Below, piece after piece: positions 11,974 through 24,775 of a stretch of DNA of 64,000 nt. How positions within the stretch are numbered: position 1 is the stretch's first letter; each line of letters opens with the position of its first letter. Source of the stretch: Marsupella aquatica (lineage: Eukaryota > Marchantiophyta); assembly GCA_973895155.1 (NCBI GenBank), contig OZ316894.1, forward strand, positions 6,200,001-6,264,000. Reading direction: 5' to 3'. Made by a program: the position numbers and the translations under genes. The notes under the pieces were generated by a model. It saw nothing but the letters and a program-made list of their open reading frames with translations, did no database searches and was not told the origin of the DNA.

Positions 11974-14900
11974 ATGGGGGTCGCTCTGCGTCTCCGCGCA
12001 CTGAATTTCACTTCGTCGTCGCAGCAGCAGCACTGTTTGGCTTCCTCGTCGCAGAGCTTTGCATCGTCCACAAAATCTCTGCGTGCTCCTGCTGCTGCTG
12101 CTTCGTCGTCGTCGTCGCCTGTGCTGCGAGCTGCTGCTTCATGGCAGCTCCCCTCCTTGGCCTTGACGACGAAGTGCCGCTCCAAGCGTTCGGATGTCGT
12201 CGTCGTACGTGCTGCAGATGGAGCAGGACCAGGTACTGTGGATTAATTCTTTTGGCAGCCTTGCCTGGTTTGCGTTTGTTCCTGTCTCCATGCTTCTCTT
12301 CATGGGGACGATCCATTAGTTAGCTGTTTGCGAGCATCCAGGACGAGCTTCTCGACTCTTCAAGCGATTGTAATATGGAGCTCACACGCTGGCCCTCCTG
12401 CTGCCTTATTTTTCAGACGATTCTGGTTATGTTGTTTTTTTTCGTTCCATCTACGGAATCCCTCTGCTTTCTAGCGCATATCTCCCTTAATTGACCAAGT
12501 GGACTACCATTTCATTGGCAATATCAGTAATGCATAGTGCCCAGTTACGAGTATCTGCCTTGCCACTATGTCTCAATTGTTCGCAGGATTTGGAAGCGCG
12601 TTAGACTCGAAATAGGCCAGAGGGATGTATGAATATATTGTTCCATTTTTGCACCCCTGATTTCTTTCGCCAGCCCGTCTCGGTGCCTGAAATTTGTCAT
12701 CTATTCACTTGCGTGATCCAGGGCCAGTAAAAGAGCAGGAGGAAGAATTAAGAGACGGTAGAGTGGGTTTATACTGTAGTATCAATGAGAAAGCTGCCAA
12801 GCGTACTATTGGAGAATTGGAGGCAGATTTTTTGGAAGCTCTCCAGGTTTGTTGCAAAACACCGTCATGCACTATGCGTCAAAAGATCATCAGTAGCTTG
12901 TTCCCTGTGGTGGACTTTCTTGGACTCTGAAAGGGAGTAAATTCATGTGTTTCGGAACAGAGCGATGAGTTTTGACAGCAGCCTTGCTTTAATGTATGCA
13001 TAGTGATTCCCTCGCTTACGGAAAGTGGACTAAAGTAATTGAGGTCGAGTCCTGACTTTGTCAAATCTTGATCTTAGGATCTTGCCGTAAGATTGAGTAA
13101 TCGCCCTTCATTCTGGTCAGACCTCCTAAAAATTGACGAGGGATTCCGAAGTAAGGCTGCAGCACTGAAAAATGGGGACTCTAATTTGATGCTTTTTTTT
13201 TTCTCATGTTCAGTCCTTTTACTATGAAGGCAAGCCAACCATGTCAAATGAAGAATTTGATAATCTCAAGGAGGAGCTCATGTGGGAAGGAAGCAAAGTG
13301 ATTATGCTTAGTAAGCATCCTTTACTAATTTCTTAGTGTTGTTTCCAGTTGCATTTTAGTGAAATTTTATGATAGGAACTATAAACTCTTTATTACCAGC
13401 TTGCAACCGTCAAGAGGAATTTGATTGCGAGGGCTTGGGCAGGTCCGGATGAACAAATTTTTATGGAGGCATCTTTGGCATACCAGACTGGCAAGCCAAT
13501 CCTTTCAGACGACGAATATGATAAACTCAAGCTCAAACTTAAGGTATGGAGTATGGCATCTTCTTGTTTTCCATATCAGATATTGACCTCAAAACAACCC
13601 GCTACCCAACTTTGGTGGAAACTGCAAGTAACAGGACACGGCGATCTTCACGGAAAAGTGGAACCTGTAGCAATGAGTGCCTGTTCAAGTCACGGTGAAG
13701 TGGTGGCGACACATCCAAATATCAATCTGATAAAAGTTTCAATCTTTGACAGTGGATTCTCTTGACATTTCTGTAAGCTGAGATCGATTATTTCCACTTA
13801 CAATGAGTTTATGCCTCTCGTGAGCGACTTATTGCTAGACTGCATGATCTACCCAGGAAGTGTTGAGGTCTTGCGGTGTCCTAGTTATGTCTGTCTAACT
13901 CAGATTGTACTAGTGATTTCTAACAGACATGATCATCGAATGCAGAGATCGAGCAGCGTAGTTGCAATTGAAGGGCCTAGGTGCAGCCTTCGGAGTAGAA
14001 AGGTACATATTGTTTTTTTGAATGCTCTTTGGCCAAACTTCGAGGCCTAGATGATTTAATGACGGAATGTCTAGAGAAAGTGAAAACAATGTCTTTTAAA
14101 CTTTCTGTCTCAAAGATTGCTTACATGACTTCTGCTTGGCCGCGTACTTTTATAACAATCATCTCACTTGGCCACTGTCATTAAGCATCTGGTTTGCAAT
14201 AATCTGCGCAAAAAAACAGGTGGTTAGTGACAGTACTGTGGACTACTTGAAAATGACATTACTCAATGTTCCAGCTGCCCTCATCGCCCTTGGATTGTAA
14301 GTCTCAAGTCTTTCTATGTAAAGCGCAATGCAGGCAGCAATACCATGTGTTATTTTATGTAATCACCCTGTTACCCAATTTTTGGCTGACCATGAGTACT
14401 TAGATATGATTGAGTTCACACAAAAGAACGGAGCCTGGGGGCTACAAGAGCCACAGAAACATCAGATTAGGATTTTTTGAAAGTTACGCAGATACGATCC
14501 CTGAGTTGGTGATTCTTATTATCAATGTTTACTTAGGGAAATGCTCTGGCTGATCGGTTCAGGTGGCATAGAATGATCAAAGTTTACTAAAACCTGCAGT
14601 CTAGTTAGTGTTTTTTTTTGCTTTTTTACTTTTTTGCTTTTTTGCTTAGTAGACAACCCTTACTACGACAAGTCAATTGTATTGCACCTGGACTACGGGC
14701 ATCTGGAGATGATAGCTTCTAACAGAATTTCTGTTATGCAGGGTGTTTTTTTTGGATGACGTGACAGGCTTCGAAATAACGTACTTGCTGGAGGTATGCG
14801 ACTGACTTTTGGGAAGATCCTCTTGGGGGTGTCGTGTGAACCTGACGTGGAGTAAATTAATGTTGGCAAACTGTGATCTTTGTCTCCATGTTGACCTTCA

Positions 14901-16056
14901 CATATTTAAGACTGCAAATATTGTTGTGAAACCAGAAACATTTACATGAAATAGTGCGTAACTCTCTCGTTACTAGATCAGTATGGTCCTGTTATCATGG
15001 CGTGGAACATATCTTATTTACTTAACTTGCATCCGCATGCACTAAAGAATTTACCGATTTGGCGACTTCTGGATATTATGGATCTGAGAATTGGCTAACC
15101 TATTCTTGCACGCAGCTACCAGAGCCATACAGTTTCTTGTTCACATGGTTCGTCGTGCTGCCAACAACTTACCTGATAGCTCGGTCACTCACAAACGTTG
15201 TTGTTAAGGATGCCCTTATCTTGAAGGTAACTAGCTGACAACTTTTGCAATGGTCGGCGTGCATTTAACTAGAGTCACTTTGTAAGGCAATGCAATCAAA
15301 GTACAACCTCCTCCAGATCGATGGTTTTTTTTTGAGGGACTTGTGGTCGGTTCAGGGAACAGTAGTCGTTTAAGGAGCTGAAAAGTTTGATCATTTGTTG
15401 ACAGCAAAATTTCTCACTGTTATTGCTTATATGCAGGGCCCCTGTCCTAATTGTGGAGAGAATACCACATCTTTCTTTGGTACGATTCTCACGATTGAGA
15501 GTGGTGGTCCAGTCAACAACTTGAAGTGTGATAAGTGAGTTCCTCTTGCCTAGTCCATGAAATGTGTCTGCCATCACAAGCCACTCAGACCTATAAGTCG
15601 ATTGCCACTCAGACTTGTAAGTCGATTGCCTATTGCATGCTTGATTTTCACTGGCATATCGAAACACTTCTAAAAGTTTCAGTGACGCAGAATACCTCAT
15701 AAGAAGAGTTTGTGGTGTCTCCTGCAGTTGTGGTGCAAAGTTACTTTATGATATGAACACTCGTCTTATTGAACTTGACCCATCTCCTCCAGAAGAACCA
15801 AAAAAGAAGGTAGGTTTCTTTTGATGGAACTACGTATATTCTGTGAAAGTTTATGGCTTCTGGGCTTGCGTTTTAAGTTGGAGCCTGTTGATTTTGAGGT
15901 TTGACCTTTGTTGATCTTTGCATGTTTTCTCACTTAATCTAATCACCTCGTACCTCCAGAGAAGCATCTATAAACTGTGATTGTCCTCTTTAACGTTTCT
16001 AGCATCCCCCCTGACAGGTTGCTGCGAAGAGTCCTGTCGCCAAATCAGTTTCTTGA
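11974..16056 (+). CDS. PGRL1: PGR5-like protein 1 (PGRL1), cyclic electron flow around photosystem I
   Basis: Eleven exons with GT/AG borders and matching phases: 11974-12232, 12722-12846, 13214-13310, 13443-13543, 13946-14002, 14220-14296, 14742-14793, 15116-15226, 15437-15534, 15728-15809, 16018-16056. They encode 365 aa. Exon 1 is a Ser/Ala/Arg-rich chloroplast transit peptide. The mature part matches plant PGRL1: YCSINEK, FYYEGKPTMSNEEFDNLKEE, EGPRCSLRS, two hydrophobic helices flanking FFLDDVTGFEITYLLELPEP, then CPNC and CDNC pairs. Six Cys sit in LYCSI, PRCSL and the two CxxC motifs, the number known for redox-active PGRL1. In the thylakoid membrane PGRL1 works with PGR5 in antimycin-sensitive cyclic electron transport. 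Arabidopsis PGRL1A is 324 aa; the extra length here lies mainly in the transit peptide and a lysine-rich C-terminus. It appears intact. Confidence 0.93.
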
Positions 16057-17642
16057 ACTTCTTCTACAACTCTGTGAATTATGGCACAGTTGTGTTTGAC
16101 TAAGTAGGTGGAAGCGCTGCAACGGTTGAAGCCCTTGGGACTCTTCTTGTCCATATTATCTGGTTATATCCTGATTTTCGTGCATTCGAATTTCATTGGA
16201 GTCCCAGGCACGTAAGGGGGATAAATGCGATTGTGAGCTGCTGGAATTCGTCACGAGTGCAACCGTGGGCCTTTGACTCCCTACGGAGGGTTATGGGACG
16301 CTTCAAACTGGGTACCATAGTCGCATGGGCAGACCGTACAGGAGACAAGATTAGCTGTAAACTAGTGGGATGTTCCAATTTTAAGAGCTACATGAAGGGG
16401 ATTGATCGTTGAATTTACCTTCTGTATTTAACTTGACATCAAATGTAGTACAAGGTATCAACATTTTCGTTTCATAACTTCTTGATTACCATGAGTAACG
16501 CTTGGCAACGTCTAGATGGAATGATTGCCTGGGTTATAAAGTTACGATTGTTCTTTTTTCTTCAATTATGGAGTTGGATATATTTAGAGAATAAATGATA
16601 CTGATTTGCTGCATAGGAAAGCAAAAAGGTTGAAAATTTGGAGCTCCACTGTGTCCTTTTTGTCCTTTTCCAACCGCCAGGTTCCCTTTTTGTTCAATTT
16701 GTGTGTTAGTCCAATCTTCCTGGCCTCGTCGGCATCGATCCTACTCATGCTTCTCTTCACCTCTATGGGTCATCATCTTCCGCCTTTTGCCAGAATTTGG
16801 GAAATAAGTTGGTAGTGAAAGGGAGATTCGTTGGCATCGTTGTTGATCTGAGATGGAGGGACGAATACTTTGGTTGGATATCCCAGAAATCAGCCACTTT
16901 CAATCGGGCTGAAATTGGATACAGATAGCTATGTTTGGAAGATATGGCGTGCTGTACAGTTGAAGCCACAGCGACTTCACCATTTGAGTGGTAGATTGGT
17001 GGTACCGACGTCTGAGCTCACATTTCATATGCGGAAGTTATCCCACGTTTAAGGTTGCACAAACTGGACATATATTTTTGTGTGGTCTTGTAGTAGCGGT
17101 TTTATGAGATCATCCCTTGACAGAAGAACTTCAGAAATCGACACCGTTGGCTGCTTAGGGCAGAGCTCCACCAAATGCAGGCAACCTTGAGAGTGCGTGT
17201 AACGGGCCTGAGATTGATCAAATAGAAAGTTATTTCTTCTGACAGGAGCAGAACAAGGCAGACAGGAGCAAGCCCAAAAGAAGAGAATTTTTTTCCTTAC
17301 CAGGCATGTAACCAAAGGGTTGTGGTCACAATTGGCCCGCCAGTGACAAAAAAAATTGTGGCCAAAATAGGCTCAGAACAATATGTTTGTGACACTTATT
17401 ACTATGTTTGTGACATTCGAATTTTCACTATGCTCTGTACAATACCAACTCTACTGTATACAATACTTCTAATACTGTATACAATGCTTCTGAGAATATT
17501 GTGACAATCCTGACTTCACAATTCTATATGCAATACTTCTGACAGTATGCCGGACAGTACTTCTTATAATATGCTCTAGAATACTTCCAAGAATTCTATT
17601 TTAGTGTTTTAGTGTCTCATTACACATTGTAGGGTTTCTTTG
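16057..17642. other. PGRL1 3' flank and intergenic sequence
   Basis: The first few hundred bases are probably the PGRL1 3' untranslated region. Further on are unsupported short frames and AT-rich sequence with 'caatactt'-type near-repeats at about 17440-17590. No gene recognised. Confidence 0.4.
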
Positions 17643-17815
17643 CACATTGGAGCACTAGGGAAATCTTGTTAGGGTCAATGTGGACCAATCAAAATTCAAC
17701 ACAGGGCCTGAAAGTACAATCAAGGACAGCACATTGGAGCACTAGGGAAATCTTGTTAGGGTCAATGTGGACCAATCAAAATTCAACACAGGGCCTGAAA
17801 GTACGATCAAGGACA
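17643..17815 (+). repeat. Recent 87 bp tandem duplication
   Basis: Two adjacent copies, 17643-17729 and 17730-17815, both begin cacattggagcactaggg and differ at only a few positions over their length. This is a young local duplication without coding capacity. Confidence 0.9.
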
Positions 17816-18104
17816 TATGGTCTGAGTTGTGAGCTATAAGGTCTCCCATATGTCTCCCCCCATGTGCGGATTGACATACCATCGCCCTATACCTCATAAC
17901 AGGGACGGTGTGACCTTAATCTCATACTATCTAGGCCAGCTTTGGGCCCCCATCACAACAACTGAACTTTGCTCAATATTGTACAATACTTCTCACTATA
18001 CTTCTGGGCCATTTTAAGGCCCCAATCAGAACAACTGAACTTTGTTTGAAAAGGGCCAAACAAACTACTATGGAGTAAACAAAGGGGTTCAGAGAAAAGG
18101 ATTT

Positions 18105-18735
18105 TTTTTACTGAAACCATGAGTTTACTAACCTGTTTGTGCCCCAAACTATTTCTATTGCCACATAGACCCCCATTTCCTATCCCCCCCCGCCTATCGC
18201 CCAAACAATTTAAATTTCCACCTTCACCCGCATTTTAAGTAAAAGGCTAACCAAAGCCACCTTGACCCCCCTTTCAATGTAGGATTAACTAAACTGCTGT
18301 AGTTAACCAGAGGTCCCTCATGATTGGTCCCTCAAAATCCCCCTCAAAAATCACATCAACAGTCCACAGTTACCCTTGCCCAAAATGAACTTGCACCCTG
18401 AGATTGAGTGAGCCAAGCCTGCCGTATAGTTGAGTCCCAAACGTAGCATCATAGCTCGTGACTCAAGCCTCTCCTGTGCGCCTGCGTTTGCAACGGTGAA
18501 GGGACAGCCGGGTTTAGGGCAATCTTGACCAGAGTTTTGTGGGGCCAATCATGTCTTGCCACATGGCAACAGACCAATCATACGGAACCTCAGGTTAACT
18601 ACAGTGGTTTAGCTAACCCATACACAAAATGGAGGTCCAGGTGACAATTAAAGTAGTTTTGTAGACAAGTTACCAATTTAGATCAGTTAGGGGGACAAGT
18701 TACTATAAAATGGTTTACTTCAAAAGCCAAGAAAC
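18105..18735. mobile_element. Foldback (MITE-like) element of about 0.63 kb
   Basis: The left arm (about 18105-18330) and the reversed right arm (about 18550-18735) share 'agtaaac', 'taacctgt/taacttgtcccc', 'acccccattt', 'ctgtagttaacc' plus 'gaggt', and 'atgattggtc'. The motif order matches the elements at 6198-6527 and 3398-4462 (C-rich end, then 'ccccattt'), so all three are probably one family. The middle, about 18330-18550, is unique and carries a short GC-richer stretch. No transposase. Confidence 0.75.
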
Positions 18736-18749
18736 TTACAATGGAGTAA

Positions 18750-19250
18750 AAGCAAAAGGGCTAGAGAGGGGACCACTGATCCCACGGGGAACAAGGGTGG
18801 ATAGGAGCAGGCCCAAAAGCAAGAGAACGGGACCAAGTTACTAAAATTGGTCCCCAAACAAGTACAATGGAGTGAAAAGCGCAAGAAAGCTGGACAGGAC
18901 AAATACTAAACTCAAAAGATGAGGGCAAATGCAAACCCCAAAAACCTAGAACGAAGAAAAGCTGGAAACTAGACCAATTTACTGAAAATAGCCAATTAGA
19001 GTACAATGGAGTAGGAGCAAAAGAGGACAGAGAGAGAGAGATAGCAAAGACAAACCCCCAAAACCCATAAAGAAAAAACAACTCAAGAGAAGACCATTTT
19101 ACTAAAGGGGGCCAAACGAAAGTACAATGGACTAAAACGAAACAAGGTGTGGAGAAGAGAACCACTAAAACTGAAACGAAGAATGCAAATGCGAACCCCT
19201 AAAATCTCAAAAGAAGAGAAACTCCAAAGGAGACTCCTATCACAGGAAAA
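18750..19250 (+). repeat. Degenerate repeat region marked by 'agtacaatggagt'
   Basis: The motif recurs near 18737, 18863, 19000 and 19122, at roughly 125-140 bp spacing, and each is followed by A/G-rich sequence. Earlier related copies lie near 17230-17290 and 18050-18110. These are old tandem copies of an unknown repeat. Confidence 0.6.
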
Positions 19251-20134
19251 CGTCACAACCTAAATTTCTGCCACTATGGTACAATACTCTAGAGCAGGTC
19301 AAAGAGGTCATTTTGGGTCTATCATTGTAAACTTCTTTATTTTTAAGGTCCTAACTCTCAAAGCATCACATGTTACCCTCCGTAATGATAAGATGGGGAT
19401 TTGATCAAGATATTGTTGTGGACTGCCATTTGGTCCTCCCTAATTTTTTTCTTAAAAGAAAACTATGCTTTCAAAGAAAAATAGAAAAATAAGCATAGAT
19501 GGACAACAACATTTGTCAAACAACTGGAATGGACCACTGCAACTTGGATAGACCAATTTTTCAAACATTTCTTTGAACTCAAATAGCATCATTGCCTTGT
19601 ATAGTTGAAGGGCGTCCATTTTTCAGTTCATTTATAATATTTATGAGCCCTATGCCTGTGCATCGCAAGGGCGCAATGAGGGCCAACCCATAGGGAGTCG
19701 GGCGGGAGGCGAGAGGCAGGGGCAAGCACATCAGGACCGAGGGGAGGGCGAGGCAGGTGTCAGGGTGAGGCATCGTGAGGGCCAGCAAGGCATCGTGAGC
19801 ATTGATGTCCTTATACGTATATCGCAAGGGGGGTCCATAATGAAGACACGGGCGTGGGAGGTCTCGCCAAAGAGGGCAAGTGCTAATCAAAGGGATAAAT
19901 AATCCTCTAAAACTTCTAACAGCCAATTTTGATTCCCGCCGATTCTGATTTCATAACGGGACAAAGAACAAAAAAAGCAAGATCACTTATTATAGTTGTA
20001 GATGATGATTTCTGTGCCCATAAGAAATGGAGCAAATGTTCGCAATTTTTTTGAAAACTTAGTCAAGTAACAAAATTGGACACCCAATTGGACATCATGA
20101 AAAAAATCTCCAAATAAATAAATGGGCAGTTGTG
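19251..20134. other. Intergenic, no gene recognised
   Basis: A purine-rich segment with near-repeats of 'ggcatcgtgag' lies at about 19680-19860. Its open frame (19579-19926, minus) has no recognisable domain and I do not call it. Confidence 0.4.
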
Positions 20135-20405
20135 TCAAAGACCAACAATTGACGGTTTGTCAAGCATCCTTTCAAAAATAGCCAATCACTTTTTTTTGTG
20201 GTGTAGGTTGGCTTGTAACTTTATCGAGGGCCAGGGATGGGCGTAACACCCTCTCGGCTAATCTGGGCTTGTTGTCGAAAAGTATGCTTCAATCCAATAA
20301 ATTGACAAATATATCAAAGACCAACAATTTAGAGTTGGTCTAGCATCCTTCCAAAAATAGCCAACCATTTGTTTTGGGGGTGTACGTTGGCTGGTGACTT
20401 TTATC
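20135..20405 (+). repeat. Diverged direct duplication of about 105 bp
   Basis: Copy 1 (about 20135-20230) and copy 2 (about 20300-20405) share 'tcaaagaccaacaatt', 'agcatcctttcaaaaatagc' and 'gtgtaggttggct'. About 60 bp of other sequence separates them. Confidence 0.7.
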
Positions 20406-20869
20406 CTCTGAGCAAGTGGTCCCCTGAAAAAGGTGCGGCGAAATGAACGTTTTTTGGTCGGTCCGTCCCTGCGCAATGGTATGGTAAGCTTTTCTCGTGG
20501 GTACCCACCAAAGGACCAAATGTTCAGGTAAACTGCATCCACAGTGGAACATCAAATAGAGTAAAGCAGATTATGCAGAGAGAGGATCGTATTCTCAAGT
20601 GGAAAGGCACGTGGTCGCAGAATCCTGCAGCTTGTTTTTTTATTGTTAATCATCATGGTCGGTGAGCGCCGAAGGGGACAATTTACGATTAATAATCTGG
20701 CACTGGATCAGTGGATCTCCAAACCATTATATATAGTAATAGTAAAGTATTGGTTACTTCGAGGGTGTTGGCTTGAGTTTGGAGGGGAGGGGTTGTTATC
20801 ATTTGCAATTTTTGGTGACAAGACCTTAATAGGCCTAAAAGTCTAAGATATTTTTATTTTTATTGACTA

Positions 20870-23460
20870 ATGTAGAGCCAGTAGAGCATAAATTTCTTAA
20901 TGGGATGATACAAATTTTGACTGTGCATTTTCTCCATATATACACTCAAAATTACAGAAATAGAAGTTACAAGGGCATTTAGTATATAGCAAGGGCCTGG
21001 AAACGGCCTTTGTATGCCACAATACCCCCCAAAATGAGGGCCATATAGCATTTTCATCATGGAACATGCCTCTTTTTTTTGGTCTTGTAATGATATGTAA
21101 TTCATAAAAGAGTACATGTAAGTACATGACAATAAATTAATATTTGTTAATTAAGAGTGAGTGACATAGTACACATGCAAAGAAAAACACATTATGACCA
21201 AGAAAGTACAAAGAGTTGTGCACGTACACTACATATTTTCACTTGCTTTTAGATAATGACAACAAACTCAATTAAAATCTTAAATTTTGTAAAGTAAACC
21301 ATGAGTGTAACTTAGTACACCAAATGTGCACATTGTTCAAATTCATTTCTCTCACTCTCATGAGAAAGAAAATAATTCACTAAGGAGTGATTGAGAAAGG
21401 AAAATTAACCATTTATGAGGGGAGCCAAATACATTCAAAATACTCTAATTTCACTAAAATGAAAAGGGGTCCATAAGTTAATTCAATATCAAATTAATAC
21501 AAATTATTCACCTTGTTCAGGCACAATAAAATTAAAATACTGAACACAAAATCTGAGTAAGACAAAATTTGAAAGGTGGATTCACCATAATAGCAGTTTC
21601 ATTTTGGGCCATAGATCAAGTTTTGAGGGGCTACTAGCTTGAGTCCTAGAAACAGAAAGTTAGTACATTAAGGGCCTAAGAGATTCTTAATTTTTACTAT
21701 CTCTAGTAACATTAAACAAGAAGTTAAATAATGCTCCCATCCAAATCTGGATTGTGCATTCTCTTCCATAAGAGCAGCTAAAATTGCAAAGAGAAAAACA
21801 AAGGGCATCAAGCACTTGCAGAGTGACTGACCTATTGGGTTTACTCTGGAGCTTTACTGGGTTTTCAGTTTGCTTCTTACTGGGGTTTCAGTCCCTTTGT
21901 TGTTGGAGGGACTCTTGGGTTTTTGGCTCTTTGCATGGTCTTAGGGAGTTTTCCCTTGTATTTTCTCTTTCACTGGGACTGTGGCCTCTCAGACCTATCT
22001 ACCAGTTTGGCCCCAAACACTGCCCCAAAATGTTCTTTGTATGAAAGTCATATATTTTTACTCAAAATTCATGCCAGGTTTGCCACCACTGATAGTTTGG
22101 TCACATGAACTGAATGAACACTCTAGTGAAAAATGCCCCCCATGTCCTATACCATCAGCTGTGTGTTTTTGGGACAAAAATACTAACCATCGCTACCTAA
22201 ATATGGGTGTATCCACATGCAGTAGTCCCACAACTGGACCTAGTTTTGTTAGTCATCTCATTTTAAATGTTTGTCTCCGTCCCATTTCCATGGGTCCAAT
22301 AGGCTTAAGAATCCTATTTGAGAAAACCATTTGGGATGGAGATCCCATCCGATCTTGTACAGGAGGACAGCTTACTCTCCACATTCCATTAAAAAAGCAG
22401 GTTCTTTTTGCCTTAATTGGGATCCATAGTGCACACTTCAAGAATGAAATTCCATTCATTTCAAGTTCCCCCCTCCTCTCTTTGACCAATTTGACTCGGC
22501 ACTCATTTCTCTATAAGTGCTATTCGGGATGGCTGTTCACTTCATGGATTTTCTGTCACAATAATTTGAAAGGCCAGAAATTGAAGTGGTCCAAGGGACC
22601 ATTTGAAAATCTAACTAGTCTCCTTGATCTGTGGAGAATCTAGTGATAAACTGTTGATATGTGTAGTACTTGAGTTGTGGAGAATCTAATATATGTCCAC
22701 TGGAGCTATCGAGAATCATGGATTTTCTGTCACAATAATTTGAAAGGCCAGAAATTGAAGTGGTTCAAGGGTCCATTTGAAAATCTAACTAGTTTCCTTG
22801 ATCTGTGGAGAATCTAGTGATAAACTGTTGATATGTGTAGTACTTGAGCTGTGGAGAATCTAAGTTATGTCTACTCGAGCTATCAAGAATCTACAGTTGA
22901 TATGTCTATTGAAAGAAACATGAAACTGCTCAAATTTTGTGTCCAATGTGACTTAACAAGGTGCAATTTGCATTAATTTGATTTTGAATTAACTTTTGGA
23001 CCCCTTTTAAATTTAGTGAACTTAGAGTTTATAAATGTTTAATCTTTACTTTTCAATCACTCGATGAATTCTTTTTTTTCATGAGGGTGAGAGAAGTGAA
23101 TTTGAACAATGTGCACATTCTATGTACTAAGTTCCCCTCATGGTTTTCTTTACAAAACTTATGGTTTAAATCGAGTTAGCTGTCATTACCTAGAAGCAAG
23201 TGCAAATGTGTACTATATGTGCACAACTCTCCGTACTTTCTTGGTCATAATGTGTTTTTCTTTACATGTGTACTTATGGCTTTGTGTGTTATGTCACTCA
23301 CTTTTATTTAAGAGATATTATTTTTTTGGCATATACTTTACATGCATTTATTTTTTTATCACAAATAAATTAAATGAATTACATATCACTACAAGACAAA
23401 AAAGAGGCATGTTCCAAAGAGGCATGTTCCAGGATGAACATGCTATATCTACTGATAGAC
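20870..23460. mobile_element. Long inverted repeat (foldback structure) of about 2.6 kb
   Basis: The left arm, about 20990-21600, matches the reverse complement of about 22920-23455. Shared blocks on the right-arm strand include 'gaggcatgttcca' with 'atgctatat', 'cttggtcataatgtgttttt', 'gtgcacaactct', 'gaatttgaacaatgtgcaca', 'tgaattaacttttggacccc' and 'caaattttgtgt'. Each arm is about 0.5-0.6 kb, with small gaps. The middle, 21600-22920, contains a separate 174 bp tandem duplication and no recognised protein. Either it is a foldback transposon or two copies of one repeat inserted in opposite orientation. Confidence 0.75.
22543..22890 (+). repeat. Tandem duplication of 174 bp
   Basis: Copies begin at 22543 and 22717 with 'catggattttctgtcacaat' and run nearly unchanged through 'ctagtgataaactgttgata'. 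They lie inside the loop of the long inverted repeat. Confidence 0.85.
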
Positions 23461-23637
23461 CTTTTTACTTCCTTGGCTGGAATATAAGCAAATTTTTGTC
23501 CTTATCATGTAGTCCAACCTATACAGTCAGATTAAAGTCGCCCTCTCTATTTTACCAATATGAACACATTTGGGAGAGTACAGGAAAAAGATGGGGTAAG
23601 ATGGTACAAAATAGAGCCCAAGGTAGGGAAGAATATT

Positions 23638-23812
23638 CCTTCAGTCTTGTAACCAAAGCGTGCTAGCAAATTCCGCGGCAGGGTCCACAAGAGGAAGATT
23701 TGTCCAGTATTCTTGTCACCAAAGTGTGCTAACCAGGTCACAAGGAGGAGGAAGATTTGTTCAGTCTCTTGTGACCAAAGCATGTCAACAAGGTCTGCAC
23801 TTTGGTCACAAC
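23638..23812 (+). repeat. Three-unit tandem repeat of about 60 bp
   Basis: Three units share 'cttgtaaccaaagcgtgcta', 'gaggaagatttgt' and 'cagt'. They lie just right of the long inverted repeat. Confidence 0.65.
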
Positions 23813-24084
23813 AAAAGTAGGTGAATCTTCCTTCCTCTCTCCTCCTTCGCTACCACACTGAGCTATCACACTCACCCTCCCTCGGACATGCTCGACTTGA
23901 TACCGTCGTCACCTGATATGTCCCTGTTTATACTTGTATCGATCTGGCCATCATATTCTAGACTACTCTAACCCCCTACACATGTACAGAATGTAGCCAA
24001 CTAGGGTTCAATGCTAGGACTTCACTTTGTCATCAATGAGCTATATCAAACCTGCTATACTCTCCGAATCCTAATTTAATGCAA

Positions 24085-24245
24085 ACCAAGATACCTAGAG
24101 AGGCATGACTTGTGGTAGTTTACTTGAGTAGAGACCGATAGGTCTTGGGTTCAACTATTGTGTTTGACTCTTCCCTTTCAGTGGGGTTTCACAGATTTCT
24201 CTTTAAAAAATCAATTTAAAAATAAAAATAAAAAAGAAGATGAAT
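24085..24245 (+). mobile_element. Possible tRNA-derived SINE
   Basis: 'gtggtagtttacttgagtag' followed about 15 bp later by 'ggtcttgggttcaactattg' resembles pol III A and B boxes, the latter like GGTTCAANNC. An A-rich tail with aaaaataaaaataaaaaa follows. No tRNA cloverleaf is intact. One copy only was seen, so this is weak. Confidence 0.35.
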
Positions 24246-24599
24246 GGATTTGAGGCCTGAAAAGAATTGAGGGCAATCTATCTATCTATATTCTATAAGA
24301 ATAAAATGACAATCAAAAGTTACTCCCCGGCCCCCTAGAGTGGACCTCTACTATAGAGAGAGTCACAAAACCCAACTTGAGGGTACAGGCAGAAAGGAGA
24401 CACAGATGGGGCCAGGAGGAAACAGGAATACTAAATGGACACGTTTTTTGGCAAGGTTATCTAAGCTCTAGGAATATTAAGTTCACCCATATGTACTCTC
24501 AGAGAATGTTGTACACTATAATCATCCGAAAAGATATTGCAATATTGTCTCAAAGCATAGACAGACATGCGGTGGAGTATAACGTGGCGCACAATGGAG

Positions 24600-24775
24600 T
24601 ACACTGGGAAATGCACAGGGACCATGCAATTAGACACTACATAAGAACTATATGTACAAAACCTATATTGGCGGACCATGCATGAGACACTACATAAGAA
24701 CTATATGTACTAAACCTATATTGGGGGACCATGCAATGACACACTACATAAGAACTATATGTAGGAAACCAGGTA
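24600..24775 (+). repeat. Three-unit tandem repeat of about 65 bp
   Basis: Units share 'accatgcaat', 'acactacataagaactatat' and 'aaacctatattgg'. The second copy lost a few bases. Confidence 0.85.

Noticed and set aside
21981-22643. Plus-strand frame of 220 codons in the inverted-repeat loop
   Set aside because: No domain or conserved composition; it overlaps a tandem duplication and AT-rich repeat sequence.
23388-23410. CACTACAAGA, like a CACTA transposon terminus
   Set aside because: The matching copy in the left arm points outward rather than inward, so the two cannot bound the intervening DNA as CACTA ends.
23109-23666. Plus-strand frame of 185 codons
   Set aside because: It coincides with the right arm of the long inverted repeat; hydrophobic runs reflect T-rich sequence, and no family is recognised.
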